In this document: positions 18,633-27,435 of the stretch, piece by piece
How the letters are laid out: each line of letters opens with the position of its first letter
Position numbering within the stretch: position 1 is the stretch's first letter
Assembly (NCBI GenBank): GCA_022843625.1
Contig: JALHNH010000017.1
Location: forward strand, 1-64,000
Direction of reading: 5' to 3'
Origin: Bryobacter sp.
GTDB lineage: Bacteria; Acidobacteriota; Terriglobia; Bryobacterales; Bryobacteraceae
DNA length: 64,000 bases
Program-made: the position numbers and the translations under genes
The notes under the pieces: generated by a model
Told to the model about the DNA's origin: nothing
The model's database searches: none
Seen by the model: the letters and a program-made list of their open reading frames with translations, nothing else

Positions 18633-18967
18633 CAGGCTTCCTCGATTCTCATCACCTTGGTGATGGCTTCCGAGAGTCGATCCCACTTGAGGGATTCCTG
18701 GTTGAGCTCCAGGCGGCCGGGAGCTGTGAGCGCGTAGTATTTGGCCCGCCTGCCGCTTTCAGTCTGTTTCCATTCGGCAGAAATCCAGCCGGCTTGTTCG
18801 AGTTTGTGCAGTGCGGGGTAGAGCGATCCGTCGCTCACCTGCAGGACATCGCCTGAGATTTGCTTGAGGCGCTGCGCAATCGCCCAGGCATGCAGGGGTT
18901 CGAGGGCAACTACCTTCAGCAGCAGCAGGTCAAGGGTTCCCTGTACAAGATCAGATGGTTTGCTCAT
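18632..18967 (-). CDS. PadR-family transcriptional regulator
   Basis: A 111-residue winged-helix repressor. The pattern LVQGTLDLLLLKVVALEPLHAWAIAQRL, then VSDGSLYPALHKLEQAGWISAEWK, then GRRAKYYALTAPGR is diagnostic of PadR. It is translationally coupled to the ADOP permease (1-nt overlap), the standard PadR-ADOP pair of Acidobacteria, and probably controls it. The ligand is not evident. Confidence 0.93.
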   Translation of the reverse strand: MSKPSDLVQGTLDLLLLKVVALEPLHAWAIAQRLKQISGDVLQVSDGSLYPALHKLEQAGWISAEWKQTESGRRAKYYALTAPGRLELNQESLKWDRLSEAITKVMRIEEA

Positions 18968-19053
18968 ATGCTTCTCTCGGTTATCGAGTACAGCTTAAAT
19001 CAGTTCTCCTCGGTAATCAAGGGGTAAAATATATTGTCATTTTAGAAAATTAC

Positions 19054-19102
19054 TTGACAAGAATGCGCGCAGGTTTTATATTTAGATTGTGATCACCATC
19101 AC
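19054..19102 (+). promoter_or_regulatory. Near-consensus sigma70 promoter of hsp20
   Basis: TTGACA (19054-19059), a 17-nt spacer and TATATT (19077-19082) make an almost ideal housekeeping promoter. The palindrome GTGATCAC (19089-19096), nested in GTGAT-CACC-ATCAC (19089-19102), falls at the expected transcription start and could be an operator. No CIRCE element is present. Confidence 0.8.
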
Positions 19103-19118
19103 TCAAGGAGATAAGAAT

Positions 19119-19553
19119 ATGAGCCTCACTCGATACAATCCGTTTGATTTGACTCCCTTCCAGGCATTCCGTTTGTTTGAGAATGCATTGCCGGCCGTGA
19201 CACAGCCGGATGCGGCACGCCCGTGGGCACCTGCAGTTGATATTCTCGAAACTGAGAATGAGCTGATTCTGAAGGCAGACCTGCCAGAAGTGAAGCAGGA
19301 GCAGATCGACATTCGTGTTGAAGACGGTACGCTGACCCTGCGCGGCGAGCGCAAGTTTGAAACTGTCAAGGACGAAAAGGGATACCATCGCATTGAGCGT
19401 AGTTATGGTGCCTTTAGCCGGAGCTTTACGCTGCCGGATACGGTGCAAGCCGATGGAGTCAAGGCGACATTCAAGGATGGCGTTTTGACTGTGAACCTTC
19501 CCAAGAAGGAAGTTGCCAAACCGCGTCAAATCAAGGTAGAAGTTAGCAACTAA
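19119..19553 (+). CDS. Small heat-shock protein Hsp20
   Basis: An ATP-independent holdase. The alpha-crystallin domain spans about residues 45-135, with VDILETENELILKADLPEVKQEQIDIRVEDGTLTLRGER and the closing FKDGVLTVNLPK; a C-terminal VEV segment is present in place of a clear I-x-I. The ATG at 19119 was chosen because AAGGAG lies 8 nt upstream, giving 144 residues. It is monocistronic, between its own promoter and a hairpin. Confidence 0.95.
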   Translation: MSLTRYNPFDLTPFQAFRLFENALPAVTQPDAARPWAPAVDILETENELILKADLPEVKQEQIDIRVEDGTLTLRGERKFETVKDEKGYHRIERSYGAFSRSFTLPDTVQADGVKATFKDGVLTVNLPKKEVAKPRQIKVEVSN

Positions 19554-19580
19554 GACGCTGCGGCAGCAATCCAATACACT

Positions 19581-19609
19581 AAGGGCAGAGGCTAAAGCTT
19601 CTGCCCTTT
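19581..19609 (+). terminator. Hairpin after hsp20
   Basis: A 12-bp stem with one G-T pair (19581-19592 with 19597-19608) and a 4-nt loop. The following T tract is short, so it may be a weak terminator or attenuator ahead of htpX, whose ribosome-binding site begins at 19621. Confidence 0.65.
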
Positions 19610-19632
19610 GGTGACTTAAAAGGAGTATGGCG

Positions 19633-20469
19633 ATGAATGGAATGAAGACGGTTCTCTTGCTGGGCGGAATGTCTGGCGTTTTGTTGTTTATAGGACAGGC
19701 TTTTGGCGGCCGCAGCGGTTTGCTGATGGCGCTGGGCGGAGCCGTTTTGATGAACTTCTTCAGCTATTTCTTCTCGGAGAAGATGGCTCTTTCCATGTCT
19801 GGGGCGCAGCGCGTTAGCGAGACAGAGCATCCCCATATCTGGAACCGGATTGGGCCGATGACTGCCCGCCTCACTGAGAAGATGGCTTTACCCATGCCTC
19901 GGCTCTGGGTGCTGCCCGAGGAGTCCCCCAATGCCTTTGCAACCGGGCGCAACCCTTCGCATTCCTCAGTGGCCGTCAGTGCCGGCTTGCTTGAGATCAT
20001 GAACGATCAGGAAGTAGAAGCTGTTATCGCCCATGAGCTTGGCCATATCCTGAACCGCGACATTTTGATCTCATCTGTTGCGGCAACTTTGGGTGCGGCG
20101 ATTACGGGCCTTGCGCGCTTTGGCATGTTTTTTGGAGGAAGCCGGCGCGATGAAGACGATAGCCCGGCGGCGAATATTTTGATGATGTTTCTTGCCCCAA
20201 TTGCGGCACTTCTGATTCAGATGGCTGTGTCGCGTACGCGTGAATATTCAGCCGATGCAGCAGCAGCCAAATATACGGGTTCGCCTGTAGGCTTGGTAAA
20301 CGGCTTGCGAAAGCTCGACACCTGGTCGCAACGTATTCCGATGGAAGCCTCGCCCACTATGTCGCATATGTATATCTATCCCCCGGCGATGGGTGGCCTA
20401 GCAAGACTCTTTTCGACGCACCCCACTACAGAGCAGCGCATTGCTGCACTCCTGGGTCAGCGGCAGTGA
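19633..20469 (+). CDS. htpX: Membrane zinc metalloprotease HtpX
   Basis: HtpX degrades damaged membrane proteins. The M48 motif HELGH is present within VEAVIAHELGHILNRD, with the downstream zinc ligand in SRTREYSADAAAAK. Two N-terminal and two central hydrophobic segments anchor it. The ATG at 19633 was preferred over 19627 because AGGAG (19621-19625) then has 7-nt spacing; product 278 residues. It overlaps the next gene by 4 nt and sits beside hsp20, consistent with an envelope/proteotoxic stress group. Confidence 0.94.
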   Translation: MNGMKTVLLLGGMSGVLLFIGQAFGGRSGLLMALGGAVLMNFFSYFFSEKMALSMSGAQRVSETEHPHIWNRIGPMTARLTEKMALPMPRLWVLPEESPNAFATGRNPSHSSVAVSAGLLEIMNDQEVEAVIAHELGHILNRDILISSVAATLGAAITGLARFGMFFGGSRRDEDDSPAANILMMFLAPIAALLIQMAVSRTREYSADAAAAKYTGSPVGLVNGLRKLDTWSQRIPMEASPTMSHMYIYPPAMGGLARLFSTHPTTEQRIAALLGQRQ

Positions 20470-21638
20470 AGCGTTGGAAGCTGAGCCGCAAGACTTCGCA
20501 ACGACTCGAAACGGGGCAAGTCTGGGTCTATCGCGGCGAGGTAGAGGCAGAGTTGACGGCGGAAACATTGGATACTGTCCTGCTGGTGGACGATCGTGGG
20601 CGCCTGATTGGGAGTGCTCTGGTAGACGGAGCATCTCCTGTGCCTGTGCGCCTCTATTCGAGAAGGGAGCAAGTTCTCGACGGAGACTTGATTGCTACCA
20701 GAGTGCAGGGTGCGATGGAATGGCGCAAGCGCCTGGCCCTTGGGGCAAGTACTGGATACCGTCTTGTCTTTAGCGAGGCGGATGGGCTGCCCGGATTGAC
20801 TATTGACCGCTTTGGAGCTGGCTTAGGCATTCAGTGCAATGTTCGTAATTATGGCGAGTATCTTGACTTAATTGTAGGCAAGATTCAGGAACAATTAGGG
20901 CCGGAGGATAGGATTGACTGTGTGGTTCGAGAGCTTGGTGGCGAACGGACATTATTTCTCGGAGATGAGGCAAAAGCGAAGCCTATTTATCGCATGAATC
21001 AGTTGAAGTTTGAAGCTGATTTGCTGGAGGGGCCAAAGACCGGGGCCTTTCTGGACCAACGGGAAAACTATTTCGCTGCCACTAACTGGATCCGCCTTCT
21101 GGGGATTTATGGGCGCGGGCTCGATCTTTATTCATCATATGGGGGATTTGCGCTGCATTTGGCAGGAGTGCTGGACAAAGTAGATGCTGTGGATTCTTCA
21201 AAGACGGCTGTTACTGGAATAGTGGAGAATGCACGGAGAAATGAGCTCAATAACGTGCGTGCGATTGAGAGCGATGTCAAGCAATTCTTGCGGGGATTGG
21301 GGCAAGCACGGCGGCAATACGAATGTGTAATTGCCGATCCGCCGGCATTCGCCAAACAAGTACGACAAAAAGAAGAGGCCACTCGTGCGTATTACGATCT
21401 GAATCTCAGAGCGCTCAGCGCGGTGGCCCCCTCAGGGATGTTTGTGAGTTGTTCCTGCTCTCGTGCTGTCAGTGAGAGCGATTTGCTGAATGTGATTCGA
21501 GAAGCTGCTCAGCAAAGCCGCAAAACCCTAACATTACTTGAGAAGCGAAGCCAGGCTCTCGATCACCGCGAAGTGATTTCGATTCCAGAAACAAGCTATC
21601 TCAAATGCCTTTACTTTAGCGTGTCGACCTCACATTAG
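20466..21638 (+). CDS. Class I SAM-dependent 23S rRNA (cytosine) methyltransferase, RlmI-like
   Basis: The 390-residue product has an N-terminal PUA-like domain (SRKTSQRLETGQVWVYRGE), a middle RlmI linker (YRLVFSEADGLPGLTIDRF), and a Rossmann methyltransferase with the catalytic-loop motif DPPAFAK and an SCSCS strand. This is the arrangement of RlmI (YccW), which makes m5C1962 in E. coli 23S rRNA. The exact target is inferred from family. It begins with GTG and overlaps htpX by 4 nt. Confidence 0.9.
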   Translation: MKRWKLSRKTSQRLETGQVWVYRGEVEAELTAETLDTVLLVDDRGRLIGSALVDGASPVPVRLYSRREQVLDGDLIATRVQGAMEWRKRLALGASTGYRLVFSEADGLPGLTIDRFGAGLGIQCNVRNYGEYLDLIVGKIQEQLGPEDRIDCVVRELGGERTLFLGDEAKAKPIYRMNQLKFEADLLEGPKTGAFLDQRENYFAATNWIRLLGIYGRGLDLYSSYGGFALHLAGVLDKVDAVDSSKTAVTGIVENARRNELNNVRAIESDVKQFLRGLGQARRQYECVIADPPAFAKQVRQKEEATRAYYDLNLRALSAVAPSGMFVSCSCSRAVSESDLLNVIREAAQQSRKTLTLLEKRSQALDHREVISIPETSYLKCLYFSVSTSH

Positions 21639-21653
21639 GTGAGAGCAAAAGCA

Positions 21654-21929
21654 CTATTCCGACTTCTTGCCTTTGCGGAAAGCAGCCCAGCGCTTCTTCT
21701 GAGCGGCTGCGATGCGGAGGCGGGCTTCTTCGCTGAGGACACGCTTGCGGCGTGAGCCAGAGGCTGCGGGGGAGCTGGTGGCGGGAGCGGACGCTACCGA
21801 TTTACGACCGGAGAGCATGCCGCGGACAGTTGCGATCTGGTCTTCGATGCGCTTACGCTGCATTTCGAGACCTTCGAGAGCTGCGGCGAGAAGCGCCGGA
21901 TCTTGCATTTGCGATGAGGGACGAGCCAT
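21654..21929 (-). CDS. Small basic protein with AAQKKRWA-type tail, unknown function
   Basis: A 91-residue protein. The N-terminal third (ALEGLEMQRKRIEDQIATVRGML) is a predicted amphipathic helix or coiled coil, the middle is Ala/Ser/Pro-rich, and the end (VLSEEARLRIAAAQKKRWA) is a basic helix resembling a motif common in small acidobacterial proteins. It may bind nucleic acid, but no family function is known to me. It is convergent with the methyltransferase gene. Confidence 0.75.
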   Translation of the reverse strand: MARPSSQMQDPALLAAALEGLEMQRKRIEDQIATVRGMLSGRKSVASAPATSSPAASGSRRKRVLSEEARLRIAAAQKKRWAAFRKGKKSE

Positions 21930-21973
21930 GTTTGTTCCTTGTTGTTTTTTTGTTACTGCTTGACCTCAGCATA

Positions 21974-22423
21974 TCAGAATAACTTTTTAGAATCGAGCAA
22001 GATCGTAACAGGGCCGTCATTGATCAAAGACACTTTCATATGAGATCGAAACTTGCCTTTGCTTACCGGAAGGCCACGTTGGCTGACTCTGTACACAAGC
22101 TGTTCAAAGAGACGCTCTGCTTCGACTGGTAATTCAGCACCGTCAAATGAAGGCCGGTTGCCCTTGCGCACATCACCATAAAGAGTAAATTGACTGACCA
22201 GGAGGACCGCCCCGCCACTTTGCGAGACATTGAGATTCATCTTGCCGTCGCTGTCTTCGAAAATACGCAGCTCACAGAGTTTGTTGGCCATTATCGAGAT
22301 ATCCGATTCTGTATCTCCCTTCCCAACTGCGGCAAGCACCATTAATCCCGGGCCGATCGAAGATATTGATTCCCCTTCTACACTGACGTTTGCCGACAGG
22401 ACACGCTGTACGATGGCCCTCAT
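21974..22423 (-). CDS. dtd: D-aminoacyl-tRNA deacylase
   Basis: Hydrolyses D-aminoacyl-tRNAs (and Gly-tRNA-Ala). The 149 residues show MRAIVQRVLSANVSVEG, the active-site segment SQFTLYGDVRKGNRPSF and NDGPVTILLDS near the end. The gly-cis-Pro region reads GLPVSKGKF, with the order normal for DTD. It overlaps malQ by 4 nt (ATGA) and is co-transcribed with it. Confidence 0.95.
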   Translation of the reverse strand: MRAIVQRVLSANVSVEGESISSIGPGLMVLAAVGKGDTESDISIMANKLCELRIFEDSDGKMNLNVSQSGGAVLLVSQFTLYGDVRKGNRPSFDGAELPVEAERLFEQLVYRVSQRGLPVSKGKFRSHMKVSLINDGPVTILLDSKKLF

Positions 22424-24522
22424 TGCTTTTGTTCCTGTCCAAGCGAGCCCGCATAGATTTCAAGGCGACGCCGGAAGCCTGATTCGGTGAACAATGCTTC
22501 CAGTGGCTGCCTGACGCGATGGCGCCAGTTGGGCGCCTCGCTCGTCGTGCCCGGAAGATTCTGCTGCTCGCGCTCGCCGGTAAGCTCCTCAAGATTGAGA
22601 AGACGTAGTTGTGACGGAGTATTTGCCAGGAAACTGCAAAGCGCAGCGAAGAATACCTCTGGGTTCGTCTCTTCGGGGTTGAGGTGAAATACCTCGCGAA
22701 GATTTGCCAGTGCGTGAGAGCGAGCTTGTCGCGAGGGTGAGAGTTCAGAAGCGGGCAGAATTCCCGTCTTTACCCGGGACTCAAGATCAATCCCGGTCAA
22801 CCATCCATCAAAGGTTGGAAGGTCGTGAGTGGTGAATGAAGCAATGGCATCGCGTGGATAGTCCAGTGCGGGTCTGAAACTGTCGCCGTTGCGCTCGAAA
22901 AGGATGAGCCGATAGCTGAGTATGTGAAATTCGTCGAGTGCTTTACGGAAGTAATCAGGAACGGTGCCGAGGTCTTCACCGACGACGATGAACTTGTTGC
23001 GCTGGCTTTCGAGGGCAAGGATGCGGAGTAAATCTTCAAAATGGTCTCGCACGTAGGCCCCGTCACGGGCGCTCATGTTATCCGGAATCCAGTAAAGACG
23101 GGCAAGACGCATCACGTGGTCCAGGCGTATGGTTCCGCCGTGCCTTGCCGCACATCGGATCGATTCAATGAAGTATTCATAGCGTGAGTCGGCATGGCGC
23201 TGTGGATGGAGCGCGGGAAAGCCCCAGTCCTGGCCATTCTCGTTGAAATCATCCGGTGGCGAACCGACGCGCACTCGAGGTGCAAAGAGATCCTGATAGG
23301 CCCAATAGTCGGCACCAACCCGGTCAGTTGCCAGAGCAAGATCATGATAAAGGCCGAGGGAGTAACCGGATTCGATCAGATATTTTTGCGCGGCTGCCAG
23401 CTGTTGATCGAGACGCATCTCTATAAATGCGTAGAAGTCGATTTGACGGGACAAGCGCGTTCGGAGTGACTGGCTTTCGGCACTGTCCGGGGACTGATAC
23501 TCTGAGGGCCATTGTTGCCAGTGCCAGACTTCGGAATTGCGGACGTGAAAGTGACGATCAAAGGCCATATAAGTGCAATAGTTTTCCAGCCAGCGGCCTC
23601 GTGAGATTTTGTACTGATCGAGCTCTTCGCGCGAGCCACGACGAAATTCACGATATAGCAGAAGCAGAAAAAAGGTCTTGAGCCTGGATACTTCTTCATA
23701 CTCGACGAATTCCGAAGCTCTCAACTTTGCCAGTTGAGTCTGAAATTGTGTAGTTCCGGCGATCTTTCTTGCGATGTCGGAATGAGCGAACTCCGGAGTT
23801 GCTTCAATGTCGAGATAAAGCAGGTTACGAGTAAAGATGCTTAATGGAAGGTAAGGGCTGGTGTTGTAAGGCGTGCGGTTGTGGATTGCATGTAGTGGGT
23901 TGAGTGCGATGAAGTCAGTATTGGCGTGCTCGGCCAAACGTCTGGCGAAATCGCGCAGGTCGCTTAGATCGCCTGCGCCCCAGTTGCGCTCGCTGCGCAG
24001 GGACGGCAGGAAGCAGTTGATGCCATTAGCGGGCTCTTTGAGGGTAGGGAAGTGGCATTGATCCGGAGCCAATATCCAGCGGATGCGCTGCTCCCGCTCG
24101 CTTGTCTTTAAAGTGAGCCAGTGATAGCCGGCGGTGGCGAGATCTGGAAGGCTTGCATCGCCGAGCGGGCAGATGGTCTGGGAGCCGTTCTCCCACTCAA
24201 TCTGCAAGGTCGGCGGGGCTGCCAGTTCCTGCGGCCGAAGTTGCAGTTTAAGTTGGGCTAGGGGAGCGTTTACGCTTTCTACCAGGGTCTGCGTCCGAAC
24301 CAGCTTTGCGTCATAAGCAGCGTCATCGGCTTCGATATAGGCGGCGATTTGCTCTTCGTTTTCCATTGAAAGCGCCTGCCCGGTAATGGAATTGACGATG
24401 GCGTTTGCTGTTGCCGGATCGACTTGCCGCAGGTGACCCCAAATGGTCTGGTATCGCAATTCGAGGCCAAGTCTTTGGGCGAGACGGGCGCCGGCTGCGG
24501 GTTGAGAATCATGATCGTTCAG
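22420..24522 (-). CDS. malQ: 4-alpha-glucanotransferase (amylomaltase), apparent CTG start
   Basis: A GH77 disproportionating enzyme of maltodextrin and glycogen metabolism. Catalytic segments are IRLDHVMRL (nucleophile Asp), VGEDLGTVP (acid/base Glu) and FTTHDLPTF (stabilising Asp). The typical N-terminus continues upstream of the first TTG (24459) as LAQRLGLELRYQTIWGHLR. The only start with a proper Shine-Dalgarno (GAAGGAG, 24531-24537, spacing 8) is CTG at 24522, giving 700 residues. The ATG at 24512 is out of frame. The stop overlaps dtd. Enzyme identity is firm; the start is inferred. Confidence 0.9.
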   Translation of the reverse strand: MNDHDSQPAAGARLAQRLGLELRYQTIWGHLRQVDPATANAIVNSITGQALSMENEEQIAAYIEADDAAYDAKLVRTQTLVESVNAPLAQLKLQLRPQELAAPPTLQIEWENGSQTICPLGDASLPDLATAGYHWLTLKTSEREQRIRWILAPDQCHFPTLKEPANGINCFLPSLRSERNWGAGDLSDLRDFARRLAEHANTDFIALNPLHAIHNRTPYNTSPYLPLSIFTRNLLYLDIEATPEFAHSDIARKIAGTTQFQTQLAKLRASEFVEYEEVSRLKTFFLLLLYREFRRGSREELDQYKISRGRWLENYCTYMAFDRHFHVRNSEVWHWQQWPSEYQSPDSAESQSLRTRLSRQIDFYAFIEMRLDQQLAAAQKYLIESGYSLGLYHDLALATDRVGADYWAYQDLFAPRVRVGSPPDDFNENGQDWGFPALHPQRHADSRYEYFIESIRCAARHGGTIRLDHVMRLARLYWIPDNMSARDGAYVRDHFEDLLRILALESQRNKFIVVGEDLGTVPDYFRKALDEFHILSYRLILFERNGDSFRPALDYPRDAIASFTTHDLPTFDGWLTGIDLESRVKTGILPASELSPSRQARSHALANLREVFHLNPEETNPEVFFAALCSFLANTPSQLRLLNLEELTGEREQQNLPGTTSEAPNWRHRVRQPLEALFTESGFRRRLEIYAGSLGQEQKQ

Positions 24523-24568
24523 AAAAGGTGCTCCTTCTCTATTCTAGGAAGCATGGGATAATGTCGAC

Positions 24569-25117
24569 ATGGAGAATCGTACTAATCTCGGCGCTCAACC
24601 ATCGGATTTATTTACCCGTGTGGATCAAGAGTTCTCTGGAAACGACGGCGACGGCATCATTACCACTACGCTTGACAGCGCTATCAATTGGGCGCGCAAG
24701 AACTCGATCTGGCCGATGACGTTTGGCCTCGCCTGCTGCGCGATTGAGATGATGGCGATGAGCGCCTCCCGTTACGACATCTCGCGTTTTGGTGCAGAAG
24801 TGTTTCGCGGTTCTCCCCGCCAGTCGGATTTGATGATCATCGCCGGTCGCTTGTCTAACAAGATGGCTCCGGTGGCTCGTCAGCTTTACCAACAGATGCC
24901 GGAGCCGAAATGGGTCATCTCGATGGGGGCCTGTGCAACATCTACTGGCGTTTTCAGCAATTATGCATTGGTACCTGTCAATCAGGTGATTCCCGTGGAT
25001 GTCTATGTTCCGGGCTGCCCGCCTCGCCCCGAACAGTTGATTTATGCCCTGATGATGCTGCAGGAAAAGATTCAGAAGGAGCAGGGCTCCCTGCTCAAAA
25101 CACTGAATCTCGCATAA
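24569..25117 (+). CDS. nuoB: NADH-quinone oxidoreductase subunit B (solitary)
   Basis: NuoB carries Fe-S cluster N2, which reduces quinone in complex I. All four cluster cysteines are present: the CC pair in [11 protein letters not shown], one in MGACATSTG and one in VPGCPPRPE. The 182 residues include a ~45-residue N-terminal extension. Unlike usual, no nuoA, nuoC or nuoD lies next to it; neighbours are malQ (divergent) and flaG. It could be a detached member of the main nuo set or a second copy. Confidence 0.93.
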   Translation: MENRTNLGAQPSDLFTRVDQEFSGNDGDGIITTTLDSAINWARKNSIWPMTFGLACCAIEMMAMSASRYDISRFGAEVFRGSPRQSDLMIIAGRLSNKMAPVARQLYQQMPEPKWVISMGACATSTGVFSNYALVPVNQVIPVDVYVPGCPPRPEQLIYALMMLQEKIQKEQGSLLKTLNLA

Positions 25118-25251
25118 TTTCTTCAAGTTCTCTCTCCTCTCTCCGATAAGTTTGGTACACAAAGACAGTCAAAGTTTCACTTAGGTGATGCTTGAGCTTT
25201 CCGGCTCAGGTTTCAGCCTGGGTGCTTTGGCGCATTTACAGTAGGTGAACC

Positions 25252-25551
25252 GTGAATACAGGAGACGTTGTTGGCATATCCGCTGGAGTACAAGCGGTCG
25301 ATGCAACTGGCTCGGGTCTGGAAGCGCGTCTGGAGGCTTCAGACAAGCGGGCGATACTGGCGGCCTTAAAAGAACTGGATTTGCCTGATCTGGCTGAATT
25401 GAATCGAGGGCTCAATATTTCTTACGATCGCGAGACTCGGCAGAGTATTGTCCAAATTGTGGATCGTGACAGTGGCGAGGTGGTCAAGCAGATTCCTGGC
25501 AAAGATGTTGTTGAGCGAGCGCGTTACTACCGTGAGTTGTCCGGCCTCTAA
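25252..25551 (+). CDS. flaG: FlaG-like flagellar protein
   Basis: A 99-residue protein. Its C-terminal half (LNISYDRETRQSIVQIVDRDSGEVVKQIP) matches the FlaG core, which in other bacteria influences filament length and sits next to fliS or fliD. It starts with GTG. It is followed 58 nt later by fliS, supporting the call. The 134 nt upstream hold a weak GG-N10-GC match (25220-25233) but no clear promoter. Confidence 0.82.
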   Translation: MNTGDVVGISAGVQAVDATGSGLEARLEASDKRAILAALKELDLPDLAELNRGLNISYDRETRQSIVQIVDRDSGEVVKQIPGKDVVERARYYRELSGL

Positions 25552-25609
25552 ACCGGTCCTGATTTGACTCTAGTTTCCGCAGCCACGCCCGATAAGCATT
25601 TCAGAAGCA

Positions 25610-26053
25610 ATGACGACATACGTTTCGCCCCAAGGCTATTTAGAGACAGAGCAAAACTACCAGCAGCAAAGGGTAGAACAGGCAACCCCCCTTGAACTCA
25701 CCTGTATTCTCTACGAGGGTGCAATTCAGGCACTAGAGCAAGCGCAGATATTTCTGAAGCGAGGCGACATACTTGCGCGGGGCCGGGCTGTGGCTCGGGC
25801 TCAGGGTATTCTCGTCGAGCTGACCGAAAGCCTGGACCGGAAGAAGGGTGGCGATTTTGCCGCACGCCTCGGATTACTCTATGACTACATGCTTGGCAAG
25901 CTCACAGAGGCTCATGCACAGCAACTATCCGAGCCGCTTGTTGAGGTGCGTCAGCTCATGGTCGATTTACATTCGGCCTGGCGCGAAATAGCTCCCGCCC
26001 CCGCTGAGCATTCCAAGTCTGAACCAGGCTCTGGTTTCGACCTAGCGGTTTAA
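25610..26053 (+). CDS. fliS: Flagellin export chaperone FliS
   Basis: FliS caps the flagellin C-terminus in the cytoplasm before export. The 147 residues have the family pattern YLETEQNYQQQRVEQATPLELTCILYEGAI and a helical bundle ending VRQLMVDLHSAWREI. Its 3' end overlaps the convergent flgJ-like gene by 12 nt. No flagellin gene is in the window. Confidence 0.92.
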   Translation: MTTYVSPQGYLETEQNYQQQRVEQATPLELTCILYEGAIQALEQAQIFLKRGDILARGRAVARAQGILVELTESLDRKKGGDFAARLGLLYDYMLGKLTEAHAQQLSEPLVEVRQLMVDLHSAWREIAPAPAEHSKSEPGSGFDLAV

Positions 26054-26332
26054 AGACTTTGACAAAGTTTTGGCAATACCAAACGCGTCTTGCCTGGCCA
26101 TTGCTTTGGCAATGTTCTGCTCGGCAAAATCCATGATTCCGTCTCCGCCTGGGCTGGATTCACCACCTAGCCAACTCGTACCGTTTTCTTCTCTGGCTGT
26201 CCGCAGGAGTGTCGCGGCAAACATAGCCTCAAAGTCTTCGAGCGCGGCAGTCAACTCCCTGGATGCTCCGGGCTTGGCTGCCGCTGCTTTCTCCATCGAT
26301 TGTGGAGTAAGTGCACCAGTCTCAATCTTCAT
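26042..26332 (-). CDS. flgJ: Rod-binding protein, FlgJ N-terminal domain only
   Basis: A 96-residue protein resembling the rod-cap half of FlgJ: LTAALEDFEAMFAATLLRTARE, then GGDGIMDFAEQNIAKAMARQDAFGIA. The C-terminal muramidase domain of enterobacterial FlgJ is absent, so a separate peptidoglycan hydrolase may be needed for rod passage, as known for many single-domain FlgJ proteins. The start overlaps the flgI stop by 4 nt (ATGA). Confidence 0.88.
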   Translation of the reverse strand: MKIETGALTPQSMEKAAAAKPGASRELTAALEDFEAMFAATLLRTAREENGTSWLGGESSPGGDGIMDFAEQNIAKAMARQDAFGIAKTLSKSLNR

Positions 26333-27435
26333 AAAATTTCAATCTCCGCCTCAAGAGCTCCGGCAGTTTTGAGTGCTTGCAGGATCGAAATCACATCTCG
26401 AGCCGTAGAGCCGATTTGCTTCAAAGCTTGCACTAATTCGTCTACTGTCGCTCCTGCACTGAGCGAGATCGACTTTGCCTTGTCTTCCTTTACGCCAACT
26501 CCAATCTGAGGGGTTACGACTGTCTTGCCCCCGCTCAACGGTTCGGGTTGAGAGGTGATGAAGGAAGTGGAAATGTCGATCGACAAGGGGCCGTGCAGGA
26601 TAGAAACCGGACGCAGGTTCACATCCTTGCCGATCAGAATCGTACCTGTGCGCTCGTTGATCACTACCTTGGAGAGGCGCTCCACAGGTACGGCAAGGTC
26701 TTCAATTTGCGCGTAAAACTCAACCTCCTTACCAATAAATTCTTCAGGCGTTTGCACGTTTACCAAACCCGGGTTCGGGGCTGAAGCCACTGCTTCTTTT
26801 CCAGCCACTCGTGGGAATTTTCGATTGATCGCTGCAGTGATTCTGGCTGCCGTGCTGAAGTCGGCCTTGAGGAGTTGCAGTTTGAGAGATTGTCCAGGCG
26901 CAATTGACGGAGCATCCGCTTCAATAATTCCGCCATTGATTACCCTGCCTACGGTGGGATGATTTGTTGTTTGCTGATTGCCTCGTCCTCCGGCAACAAA
27001 TCCTCCGGTCACCAGTGGCCCCTGCGCAACTGCAAAGACTTTGCCGTTGGCGCCGCGCATTGAAGTCTGGATCAGGATTCCGCCCTGCAGGTTCTGAGCG
27101 TCGCCGATGGCTGCCACCGTAACGTCGATCTTGGTCCCATTCTGTGCGTATGCGGGCAAAGTCGCGGTTACCATGACAGCGGCAATGTTTCGGACCAGGA
27201 TTGCGGTTGGGTTGATTTGCACTCCCATGCGGTCCAGCATGCTTGCCAGGCTCTGCGAAGAGAAAAAGGTCTGTCGTTTGTCGCCCGTTCCGTTCAAACC
27301 GACCACCAGGCCATATCCAAGGAGCTGGTTGTCGCGGGCCCCTTCAAGCGCCACCAGTTCACGCACGCGAATGGGCTTAGAATCCACTGCTGCAAACAGT
27401 GACCGGGCAATGAGGATGATGAGAAGTAGTTTCAT
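26329..27435 (-). CDS. flgI: Flagellar P-ring protein FlgI
   Basis: FlgI forms the P ring in the peptidoglycan layer. The 368-residue product has a signal peptide (MKLLLIILIARSLFAA) followed by RVRELVALEGARDNQLLGYGLVVGLNGTGD, the FlgI signature, and ends in the EL-V-ALK-IG repeat region. The ATG at 27435 is chosen because it overlaps the flgH stop by one base (TAATG) and exposes the signal peptide; longer starts would run back into flgH. Confidence 0.95.
   Translation of the reverse strand: MKLLLIILIARSLFAAVDSKPIRVRELVALEGARDNQLLGYGLVVGLNGTGDKRQTFFSSQSLASMLDRMGVQINPTAILVRNIAAVMVTATLPAYAQNGTKIDVTVAAIGDAQNLQGGILIQTSMRGANGKVFAVAQGPLVTGGFVAGGRGNQQTTNHPTVGRVINGGIIEADAPSIAPGQSLKLQLLKADFSTAARITAAINRKFPRVAGKEAVASAPNPGLVNVQTPEEFIGKEVEFYAQIEDLAVPVERLSKVVINERTGTILIGKDVNLRPVSILHGPLSIDISTSFITSQPEPLSGGKTVVTPQIGVGVKEDKAKSISLSAGATVDELVQALKQIGSTARDVISILQALKTAGALEAEIEIL

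Noticed and set aside
18968..19118. CIRCE/HrcA operator upstream of hsp20
   Set aside because: The TTAGCACTC-N9-GAGTGCTAA dyad is not present; only a short GTGATCAC palindrome is seen.
24279..24512. ATG at 24512 as the malQ start
   Set aside because: It is out of frame with the conserved GH77 sequence and leads to an unrelated 77-residue frame.
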